Assembly (NCBI GenBank): GCA_034419075.1
Contig: DAOULR010000004.1
Coordinates: 45,464-109,463, forward strand
Length of the DNA stretch: 64,000 nt
Direction of reading: 5' to 3'
From: E44-bin88 sp034419075
GTDB taxonomy: Bacteria > Chloroflexota > Dehalococcoidia > Dehalococcoidales > BS750m-G39
Positions within the stretch are counted from its first letter, which is position 1; every line of letters begins with the position of its first letter. Shown here piece by piece: positions 44,209 through 50,974 of this stretch. The notes below the pieces were generated by a model, which had not been told where the DNA came from, ran no database searches, and saw only the letters and a program-made list of their open reading frames with translations. The translations under genes were made by a program, and so were the position numbers.

Positions 44209-44237
44209 TTGACGCTGGCTATGTTCGTTGCTATAAT
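44209..44237 (+). promoter_or_regulatory. Promoter for the collagen-like lipoprotein cluster
   Basis: TTGACG (44209-44214), 17-bp spacer, TATAAT (44232-44237), with TGC before the -10. It is the strongest-looking promoter in this zone and lies 43 bp upstream of the first of three tandem genes. Confidence 0.85.
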
Positions 44238-44279
44238 CCCAGCAGCGTGTTTGTATTTAGAGACGGCTAAGGAGGCGAG

Positions 44280-45074
44280 ATGAAGCGAGCGAGCAAGATA
44301 ATCGTCTTTTTGTTAGTTATCGCCTTAGTCCTGGTGCCGCTGACGGCCTGCGAGCTGTCGGTAGGACCGCAGGGAGAGCCGGGGCCGCAGGGGGCAGCGG
44401 GACCGCAGGGAGAAGAAGGGCCACCGGGGCCTCGGGGCCGAACGGGCGAGCCAGGGCCGGCGGGTCCGGCAGGGGCGGCGGGGCCACAGGGAGAGCAGGG
44501 GCCAGCGGGGCCGGCGGGATCACAGGGGCCGCAGGGCAGCCCGGGGGTGGAGGGGCCGCAGATAGTGGCTACCTGGGCGAATGTGGCGACGAAAGGGTCC
44601 GGCGGCGAGTTCGGCGATTTCAGCATGGAGTCCCCTTATTCGGGGCCGTTTGCAATAACCGATGTTACCGTGTGGGCCTACGGGGAGGGAAGCTATCCGC
44701 CGCCTTACGGGCCGGCCTGGGTGCGGATTAAAGGCTCGGGCTTCGACCCCGGGGCTATAGTGACCTTGACCATCTGTGAGGACGATTACGTCCTCGACCT
44801 GTATATCGCAGATTACGTGGTCGGTGACGGCATACCGCTTGACGATATCCCTGACTACATAGTCGCTAACGAATGCGGCGCCTTCGAGGTTTTCACCTAC
44901 ATGCCCGATATCTGGCCGGAGCTGGGTGCGCAGACTGCGGTGGTCCACACCTCGGTGAAGGCTTACGTTAGCGGCATACTGCAGGCTTCCTGGGCGTTAG
45001 AAGTCTGGGATTTCAGTTCATTTGATGAGGCTTCTTACAATCACTTGATGATGCTGATGGATGGGGAAGGCTAA
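44280..45074 (+). CDS. Collagen-like lipoprotein, tandem copy 1
   Basis: 264 residues. Signal MKRASKIIVFLL, lipobox-like LTAC (Cys24), then Gly-X-Y repeats (about residues 29-92) with GPQGEPGPQGAAG and similar. The C-terminal domain (about 100-264) is a beta-rich module with WVRIKGSGFDPG and ECGAFEVFTYMPD; the same domain is in copies 2 and 3. The protein is probably surface-anchored with a collagen-like stalk presenting the C-terminal domain. GGAGGCGAG ribosome site. Confidence 0.85.
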   Translation: MKRASKIIVFLLVIALVLVPLTACELSVGPQGEPGPQGAAGPQGEEGPPGPRGRTGEPGPAGPAGAAGPQGEQGPAGPAGSQGPQGSPGVEGPQIVATWANVATKGSGGEFGDFSMESPYSGPFAITDVTVWAYGEGSYPPPYGPAWVRIKGSGFDPGAIVTLTICEDDYVLDLYIADYVVGDGIPLDDIPDYIVANECGAFEVFTYMPDIWPELGAQTAVVHTSVKAYVSGILQASWALEVWDFSSFDEASYNHLMMLMDGEG

Positions 45075-45115
45075 CCCTGTTAATGAGGAACCTGAGGATT
45101 GTTTAAGGAGGCGAG

Positions 45116-45877
45116 ATGAAGCGAGCGAGCAAGATAATCGTCTTTCTGTTAGTTATAGCCCTGATAGTAGTGCCTCTGGCAGCCTGCCAAGGACCGCAGG
45201 GGCCGCAGGGGGAGCCGGGGGCGACGGGGGCGCAGGGCCCCCAGGGAGAGCGGGGACCGCGGGGACCCCAGGGACAACCGGGGCCGGCGGGGCCGGCGGG
45301 GCCGGCGGGCGAAGAACCAGGGCCAGCGGGGCTGGTGGGGCCGGCGGGGCCGCAAGGACCCCAGGGAATAGCGGGGCAGCCGGGGCCGCAGATATCGACC
45401 ACCTGGGCGAATATCGCTTATCAAGTTGGCTATTATATGGGCGAGGTGGGCGAGTTCACCATTAACGATGTCGTCGTCAGGAACTACGACTACGAGTTCA
45501 CCTTCCCGACGGGGCCGTGCTGGGTGCGTATTAAAGGCTCGGGCTTTAACCCCGGAGATGTCGTGGTGCTGACTATCTGTGAGAACGATACGGTTTTAGA
45601 CCTTTACAGCTATGATTACCTCTACGACCATAGCGGTGAGTTAACGAATATCCCCGACTACATAGTTGCCAATGACTGCGGGGCCTTCGAGGTGTTCACC
45701 TTTATGCCCAATATCTGGCCACAGGTATCGGCGGGTGAAAGCGACATTGTGGCGCATACCTCGCTGAAGGCTTACGTCGGCGGCGTGTTGCAGGCTTCCT
45801 GGCCCTTAGAGGTCTGGAAGAACAATTACTTCCGGTATAGCTTGTATTATTTTCTTTTGAATATCGACGCGCCATAG
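45116..45877 (+). CDS. Collagen-like lipoprotein, tandem copy 2
   Basis: 253 residues, LAAC lipobox (Cys24), Gly-X-Y block about 26-90 including GPAGPAGPAG and an EEPGPAG irregularity, and the same C-terminal domain (WVRIKGSGFNPGD; DCGAFEVFTFMPN). The 5' end is nearly identical at DNA level to copies 1 and 3 (about 50 bp around the start codon, including the ribosome site). Stalk length and sequence differ from its neighbours. Confidence 0.85.
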   Translation: MKRASKIIVFLLVIALIVVPLAACQGPQGPQGEPGATGAQGPQGERGPRGPQGQPGPAGPAGPAGEEPGPAGLVGPAGPQGPQGIAGQPGPQISTTWANIAYQVGYYMGEVGEFTINDVVVRNYDYEFTFPTGPCWVRIKGSGFNPGDVVVLTICENDTVLDLYSYDYLYDHSGELTNIPDYIVANDCGAFEVFTFMPNIWPQVSAGESDIVAHTSLKAYVGGVLQASWPLEVWKNNYFRYSLYYFLLNIDAP

Positions 45878-45904
45878 TCTTTTAGGATTGTTTAAGGAGG
45901 CGAG

Positions 45905-46696
45905 ATGAAGCGAGCGAGCAAGATAATCGTCTTTCTGGTTATGATAGCCTTAATTCTGGTGCTGCTGGCGGCATGCCAGGGGCCGCGGGGGCCGCAGGGC
46001 GAGACGGGGCCGGTGGGGCCGACGGGGCCGATAGGCGACACGGGGCCGCAGGGGCCTCCGGGTCGAGCCGGTGAGACGGGGCCGCAGGGCGACCCGGGGC
46101 TGGCGGGGCCGGCGGGGCCCCAGGGGGAGGTGGGGCCGGTAGGGGAGCAGGGTCTGCCCGGCGACCAGGGACCGCAGATAGCGGCTACTTGGGCCAATAT
46201 TTGGTGGGATGACCAGGCTTATATGTATCTTTTAATCGACCGCGTCATCGGCCCCTTCGATATCGTGGACGTTACCGTCAGGGATTATGATTTCAGCGAA
46301 CCCCAGACGGGGATTCACCCTAGCTGGGCATGCTGGGTGCGGATTAAGGGCTCGGGCTTCAATCCCGGAGAGATGGTGGTGCTGACTATCTGTGAAAGCG
46401 ACACTGTCCTCAACCTCTATAGCTACGATTACAATATCGACGATGGTTACCTGACCGATATTGCCGACTTAATCACCGCCGACGAATGCGGCGCCTTCGA
46501 GGTCTTCACCTACATGCCCAATATCTGGCCGGAGCTGGTTACCGACCAGGAGGGCTATGCGGTGGTGGAACACACCGCGGTGAAGGCCTACGTCGACGGC
46601 GTGCTGCAGGCTTCCTGGCCGTTGGACGTCTGGAACGACGCAATCGGAGCCTTTGATTGGGATATCTACTACTACCTGTTAGACATTATAATGTAA
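45905..46696 (+). CDS. Collagen-like lipoprotein, tandem copy 3
   Basis: 263 residues, LAAC lipobox (Cys24), Gly-X-Y block about 26-95, and the same C-terminal domain (WVRIKGSGFNPGEMV; ECGAFEVFTYMPN). The gap to copy 2 is 27 bp and they share the ribosome site; together they look like a gene-family expansion. The block in copy 3 has fewer GPAGPAG runs and more Glu/Asp, so variant stalks exist side by side. Confidence 0.85.
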   Translation: MKRASKIIVFLVMIALILVLLAACQGPRGPQGETGPVGPTGPIGDTGPQGPPGRAGETGPQGDPGLAGPAGPQGEVGPVGEQGLPGDQGPQIAATWANIWWDDQAYMYLLIDRVIGPFDIVDVTVRDYDFSEPQTGIHPSWACWVRIKGSGFNPGEMVVLTICESDTVLNLYSYDYNIDDGYLTDIADLITADECGAFEVFTYMPNIWPELVTDQEGYAVVEHTAVKAYVDGVLQASWPLDVWNDAIGAFDWDIYYYLLDIIM

Positions 46697-46701
46697 AAAC
46701 A

Positions 46702-46756
46702 GCCGATGACGGCGTTTTTTGCGGCGCTTCCCCTAAAGGAGGCGCCGAATTTTTTG
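46702..46756 (+). terminator. Double hairpin terminator after the collagen cluster
   Basis: First a small GCCG/CGGC hairpin with GTTTTTT, then a 10-bp stem CGGCGCTTCC / GGAGGCGCCG with AATTTTTTG after. They end the three-gene transcript. Confidence 0.85.
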
Positions 46757-46824
46757 TGGGGTAGCTGAATTTTCCCGATGATTATGTTAAAATACATAAT
46801 ATCACAGGTTAGTGAAGGAGAGCG

Positions 46825-47733
46825 GTGAAAGAAGCGGTTGATAACTTCCTGGACTACCTGGCGGTGGAGAAGGGCTTTTCGGCCAACACCATAGCCGCCT
46901 ACCGTAACGACCTGCACCAGCTGGCCAGCTACATCGAGGAAGAGGCGGCCAAGCGGGGCACCATTCCACCCTGGGTGGCTTTCGACCGTCAGGCGATGAT
47001 GAGCTACCTGCTCGACCTTAAGGGGCGGGGCTATGCCGCCGCCACCGTCGCCCGCAAGGTCGCCGCCGTCAAGTCCTTCTTCGGCTTCATGGTCGCCGAG
47101 GGGATGATGAAGGATAACCCCACCGAGGGGGTGGCTTCCTCTAAGGTGGGCAAATCGCTGCCCAAGCCGATTTCCATAGCCCAGGTGCACAAGCTCTTAG
47201 AGCAGCCAGCCAAGCAGGGCGGCTCCGAAGCCAAGCGGGATAGCGCCATGCTGGAACTGCTCTACGCCACCGGCATGAGGGTTAGCGAGCTGGTCTCCCT
47301 GAACCTGGCTGATCTGGATACCGAAGGCGGCTACGTGCGCTGTTTCGGCAAGGGGCATAAAGAGAGGCTTATCCCCGTCCACGAACGGGCGGTTAAAGCG
47401 GTAAAGGAATACCTGAAAGAGGTGAGGCCAAGGCTGGGGCGGGGTGGGGACGAAAAAGCGGTCTTCTTAAACCGCCGCGGCGAGAGGCTGACGCGGCAGG
47501 GTTTGTGGCAGATACTTAAGGGCTACGCCAAAGCCGCTGAGCTGGGCACGGAGATTACCCCCCATACGCTGCGGCACAGCTTTGCCACCCATATGCTGGG
47601 GGGCGGTGCCGACCTGAGGTCGGTGCAGGAGCTTTTGGGACACGCTAATATCTCCACCACCCAGGTCTATACCCACCTCACCACCGAGCACGTCCGCCGC
47701 GCTTACCAGAAATCTCACCCTAGGGCTAAATAG
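46825..47733 (+). CDS. xerD: Site-specific tyrosine recombinase XerC/XerD
   Basis: 302 residues, GTG start with GAAGGAGAGCG before it. N-terminal SAM-like DNA-binding domain (FLDYLAVEKGFSANTIAAYRNDL), catalytic domain with RxxE context ATGMRVSEL (Arg of the catalytic set), HTLRHSFATHM (HxLRH) and the nucleophile tyrosine region LGHANISTTQVYTHL. It probably resolves chromosome dimers with the FtsK at 25749. The XerC or XerD choice cannot be made from this gene alone. Confidence 0.93.
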   Translation: MKEAVDNFLDYLAVEKGFSANTIAAYRNDLHQLASYIEEEAAKRGTIPPWVAFDRQAMMSYLLDLKGRGYAAATVARKVAAVKSFFGFMVAEGMMKDNPTEGVASSKVGKSLPKPISIAQVHKLLEQPAKQGGSEAKRDSAMLELLYATGMRVSELVSLNLADLDTEGGYVRCFGKGHKERLIPVHERAVKAVKEYLKEVRPRLGRGGDEKAVFLNRRGERLTRQGLWQILKGYAKAAELGTEITPHTLRHSFATHMLGGGADLRSVQELLGHANISTTQVYTHLTTEHVRRAYQKSHPRAK

Positions 47734-47742
47734 GAGTCTAGT

Positions 47743-48048
47743 ATGTCAGGCAAATCGAGAAGGCGGGGCCGAAGACTATCCCGCAGCCAGAGGAGAAAAG
47801 CGGGCAGGGTTATTGCCACCCCGGTGGTTGAAACAGCAGCACCGGCGGCACAGAAGCCTGCGCCTATGTCGCCGTCGCCGACACCACGAGCGGCGCCGCC
47901 CGTTGCCGCCAAGGCGCCAGTTGCCAAGACGGTGGTAGTCGAGCCTCCCCACATAGCGGGCGAGTTGAAGCGAATTGGGGTGGTGGGGGGATTAATGGTG
48001 GTGCTGCTGGTGGTGGCCTATTTCGTTTTGCCTTTGATTTTAGGCTAA
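47743..48048 (+). CDS. Small basic membrane protein with Ala/Pro linker
   Basis: 101 residues. A strongly basic N-terminus (KSRRRGRRLSRSQRRKAGR), a low-complexity Ala/Pro/Val region (about 28-70) and one C-terminal membrane helix (about 79-100). Basic start and C-terminal anchor suggest a cytoplasmic tail at the membrane. It lies 9 bp after xerD. No family recognised. Confidence 0.7.
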   Translation: MSGKSRRRGRRLSRSQRRKAGRVIATPVVETAAPAAQKPAPMSPSPTPRAAPPVAAKAPVAKTVVVEPPHIAGELKRIGVVGGLMVVLLVVAYFVLPLILG

Positions 48049-48068
48049 CGCTCCGAGTGGGTGCCTAT

Positions 48069-48716
48069 ATGGACTTGGATTTTGAGGTCGCTAGGGCTGA
48101 GTTAATCGACAATCTCAGCACCGAGATCAAGGATAAGCGGGTACTGGCGGCCATGCGTTCCATACCCCGCGAGCATTTTGTCCCCCGGGAGAGCCGACAC
48201 TTGGCTTACCAAGATAGACCATTGCCCATCGGTTACGACCAGACGATTTCCCAGCCCTTCATTATCGCCCTGATGACCGAAGCGCTGGAGCTCAAAGGAG
48301 GGGAGAAGGTGCTGGAGGTGGGCACGGGCAGCGGCTACCAGGCGGCTATCTTGGCGCGGCTGGCCCGACTGGTGATTACCACCGAGCGGGTGCCGGCTTT
48401 GGCCGGGCGGGCGGAAAAGCTGCTCGACGAGCTGGGCTTTAACAATGTCGAGGTGCACCAGGCGGAGAGTACACTGGGCTGGCGGCGGGGGGCGCCCTAT
48501 GACGCCATAATGGTTACCGCCGCCGCCCCCAAGGTGCCGCCCTCGCTTTTGTCGCAACTGGCCATCGGGGGGAGGATGGTGGTCCCCGTGGGCTCGCGCC
48601 ATATCCAGGAGCTGTGTAAGGTCAGCAAGACTAGCCAAAAAACGTCTATTCGCAACCTGGGCGGCTGCCGTTTCGTGGCTCTTATCGGGCGGGACGCCTG
48701 GGAGGAAGAGAAGTGA
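48069..48716 (+). CDS. pcm: Protein-L-isoaspartate O-methyltransferase
   Basis: 215 residues from ATG 48069; GTG 48057 is a possible upstream start. It repairs isoaspartyl residues with S-adenosylmethionine. The methyltransferase motif I is VLEVGTGSGYQAA, with PREHFVP and TISQPFIIALM upstream, as in the PCMT family. It overlaps the nitroreductase start by 4 bp. Confidence 0.9.
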   Translation: MDLDFEVARAELIDNLSTEIKDKRVLAAMRSIPREHFVPRESRHLAYQDRPLPIGYDQTISQPFIIALMTEALELKGGEKVLEVGTGSGYQAAILARLARLVITTERVPALAGRAEKLLDELGFNNVEVHQAESTLGWRRGAPYDAIMVTAAAPKVPPSLLSQLAIGGRMVVPVGSRHIQELCKVSKTSQKTSIRNLGGCRFVALIGRDAWEEEK

Positions 48717-49300
48717 GGGAGTTTAATGTGGAAGCATTAGAGGCTATTAGAAAGAGGAGAAGTATCCGCCGTTTTAAGACCACTCCGGTGGAAGACGAGA
48801 AAGTCGAAATGGTCTTGGAGGCCGCCCGGCAGGCGCCTTCCTGGGCTAATACCCAGTGCTGGCGGTTCGTGGTGGTGCGGGACGCCGATATGAGGAACCG
48901 TCTGGCCGATACCGGTTTCGGGGTGGGTGGGGCCCACCCCAATGTGGCCACCGAGGCGATGCGGGTGGCACCCGTAACCATTGTCGCCTGCGCCGAGCTG
49001 GGCAAGGCGGGCTGCAGCTATAGGGAGCCCCGCGAGCCAGTTACCGATAAGGGCGACTGGTTTATGTTTGATACCGCTCTAGCCATGGAGAATATGGTTT
49101 TAGCGGCCACGGCACTGGGGCTGGGCACGGTCTACATCGGCGCCTTCGATTCGGTGGCGGCGGAGAAGGTGCTGGGGGTGCCCGAGGGTTACAAGGTCGT
49201 CTCGATGACGCCGCTGGGCTATCCCGACGAGGATCCCAAGCCGAGACCGAGAAAAGAGCTTAACGAGATAGTTTTTCACGACAAATTCGGCGCTAGATAG
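48713..49300 (+). CDS. Nitroreductase family protein
   Basis: 195 residues, GTG start overlapping pcm. FMN-binding nitroreductase pattern: IRKRRSIRRFKTTPVEDEKV at the N-terminus, a middle with ARQAPSWANTQCWRFVVV, and GLGTVYIGAF and VSMTPLGYPDEDP near the end. It would reduce nitro, quinone or related substrates. The second gene of a likely operon with pcm. Confidence 0.9.
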   Translation: MREFNVEALEAIRKRRSIRRFKTTPVEDEKVEMVLEAARQAPSWANTQCWRFVVVRDADMRNRLADTGFGVGGAHPNVATEAMRVAPVTIVACAELGKAGCSYREPREPVTDKGDWFMFDTALAMENMVLAATALGLGTVYIGAFDSVAAEKVLGVPEGYKVVSMTPLGYPDEDPKPRPRKELNEIVFHDKFGAR

Positions 49301-49327
49301 GCTTTATATAGTTAAGGAGGCTGTCCG

Positions 49328-49813
49328 ATGAGCGAACTGGGACTGGTAGCTCCTTTCTGGGTGATTGTACTGGTATGGCTGGCCAAGGTGGTGCTGCTCG
49401 CCTTCATTTCCGGTCTGCTGGCCTGGTTCGGGGTGTTGACGCTGGACGCACTGACCCCACACATTCATGAGCGCCAGCGTATCGGGGAGAGTCCGGTGGC
49501 GGTGGGCATTTTTATCGCCGGCTTTTTTATCTTTGTGGGGCTGGTTATCCACGGCTCTGTCAGCGCCCTGACCGCGGTCACGGCACCCATTGTCTGGTAT
49601 ATCTTCGATTTCAGGACCTGGGGGCTGCTGGCAATAAGCTTCCTGGTGAGTCTGCTGGTGGGGGTGGCCGTGTTCTACATACTGGACTGGCTGACGCCTA
49701 AAATACCCTTTTTGAGCATAAACCGCAGCCCGGTGGCGGTGGGGGTGTTTGTGGGGGGCTACCTCGTCTTCTTCGGGCTGATACTGCACGCGGCACTGAC
49801 GGGGCCGTTTTGA
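49328..49813 (+). CDS. Integral membrane protein of unknown function
   Basis: 161 residues with about four hydrophobic segments (12-34, 59-80, 95-120, 135-158). An internal repeat is visible: RIGESPVAVGIFIAGFFIFVG resembles RSPVAVGVFVGGYLVFFG, so the protein appears built from two similar halves. Start with AAGGAGGCTGTCC in front. It overlaps the next gene by 4 bp. Confidence 0.75.
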   Translation: MSELGLVAPFWVIVLVWLAKVVLLAFISGLLAWFGVLTLDALTPHIHERQRIGESPVAVGIFIAGFFIFVGLVIHGSVSALTAVTAPIVWYIFDFRTWGLLAISFLVSLLVGVAVFYILDWLTPKIPFLSINRSPVAVGVFVGGYLVFFGLILHAALTGPF

Positions 49814-50676
49814 AAAGAATCGCTATTATAATTAGTTTAGCCTTCATCCTCTTGAGCGGGCTGACTGGAGCCGGCTATGCCTGGGCGTCTTCGTCGCAGG
49901 GGTTCTACGAGGTTGACGGCGAAATCTTCGACGACTGGGTGGTATGCCGCACGCGCTCCTTCGGCGAGGACGGGTTTTACCAGGTGACCCCGACCGATTT
50001 CCGCCCCATTATCGCCTTCGAGAGCCTGGGGGAGAACGCCGACATCGCCTACAGCCTGGGGCAGGAGTTTGCCGAGGAGTACCCCGACCCCATCCGGAGG
50101 GCAGAGGCGGTTTTTAATTACGTGCGGGATAGGGTGAGGTATACCACCGATATCGACCTGTTTGGCTATGAAGAGTTCGCCCAGAACGCCGACGAGCTGG
50201 CGGGTATTATGGCTGAGCAGAACGGGCGGGGCTATGGCGATTGCGAGGACAGTGCCGTGCTGCTGGCGGTGATATGCAAGGGGGCGGGGCTACGCTCGGC
50301 GATAGCCATTGGTGAGGAGCATACCGCTGCCCTCATCTTTCTGCCCGATTACGACCAGGCCACCGCCTTTTTCGAGCTTTCGGGGGAGACGGGCTGGATA
50401 TGGGCCGAGGCTACAGGGCGGGATAATTCGCTGGGCTGGGTGCCCAGTGAGTTTCTCTACTCTAGCCTGGCTGCCTACGAGGTGACCGAGGAGGCGTTAG
50501 CCCGCGCTGAGGATGCCCCCGGGCCGGAGGTTACCGAGGCACAGGCCAATGGTGGGGCTGGGGGCGGGGGTGGTGGCAGTAATTTTTCCATGCTTTTCCC
50601 CTTTTTGGGGGTGGTTTTCTTTTTGTGGTTCATTTCTTCTTTGTTCCGCATGGGGAAGCGGACTAGAAAAGGTTAG
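49810..50676 (+). CDS. Transglutaminase-like membrane-anchored protein
   Basis: 288 residues, TTG start at 49810. Signal peptide or N-terminal helix (about 4-26), a transglutaminase-like core with GDCEDSAVLLAVI (catalytic Cys), EEHTAALIF (His) and WAEAT near residue 197 (Asp/Glu), then a Gly-rich linker (GGAGGGGGG) and a C-terminal membrane helix (about 258-280). An extracytoplasmic protease or crosslinking role is likely. It is translated with the membrane protein before it. Confidence 0.8.
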   Translation: MKRIAIIISLAFILLSGLTGAGYAWASSSQGFYEVDGEIFDDWVVCRTRSFGEDGFYQVTPTDFRPIIAFESLGENADIAYSLGQEFAEEYPDPIRRAEAVFNYVRDRVRYTTDIDLFGYEEFAQNADELAGIMAEQNGRGYGDCEDSAVLLAVICKGAGLRSAIAIGEEHTAALIFLPDYDQATAFFELSGETGWIWAEATGRDNSLGWVPSEFLYSSLAAYEVTEEALARAEDAPGPEVTEAQANGGAGGGGGGSNFSMLFPFLGVVFFLWFISSLFRMGKRTRKG

Positions 50677-50699
50677 ACTCCTTTTAGCTCCTTATTAAG

Positions 50700-50905
50700 G
50701 GGTAACACCCACCACCCCACCTTGTTTAGCGTAAGTCTTTCTGTCCCACCCAATACCCACCCTATAAGGGTGGTGCCCCTTATATATCCCCCTGTATATG
50801 TCTTACCCACCTTATTTGAGGGGGTTTGAAGGGGGGTTTTACCCCCTTTCTACCTTAAAAGGGTGGTGGGTGGGAAAAGATAGAAAACGGGGTGGGGTGG
50901 GGCAA
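50700..50905. repeat. Intergenic GC-rich repeat, copy 4 (A plus B)
   Basis: The most complete copy. Module A: CACCTTGTTTAGCGTAAGTC, CACCCAATACCCACCC and AAGGGTGGTGCCCCTTATAT (50718-50790); module B: GGGGGTTTGAAGGGGGG, TTTTACCCCCTTTCTACC and GGGTGGTGGGTGGGAA (50816-50890). It lies between an operon end and the EF-G promoter. Copies occur at 21.3, 22.9, 37.7, 60.2 and 61.5 kb. Confidence 0.8.
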
Positions 50906-50912
50906 CGACAAC

Positions 50913-50941
50913 TTGCTCTATGAAGCGGCGGTGATTATAAT
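50913..50941 (+). promoter_or_regulatory. Promoter for the EF-G-like gene
   Basis: TTGCTC (50913-50918), 17-bp spacer, TATAAT (50936-50941), 33 bp before the start codon. Confidence 0.7.
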
Positions 50942-50974
50942 AGGGGGGTTAACTTAGAGAGTAGGTGGCATTAG

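Noticed and set aside
44267..44626. Proline/glycine-rich antisense open frames opposite the collagen-like genes
   Set aside because: They mirror the Gly-X-Y codons (GGxCCx runs) on the other strand and have no ribosome site; the same happens at 45103-45402, 45892-46197 and 39067-39279.
46780..46824. AT-rich TTAAAATACATAAT upstream of xerD as a firm promoter
   Set aside because: Possible -10 words, but no acceptable -35 and several overlapping choices; not listed as a feature.
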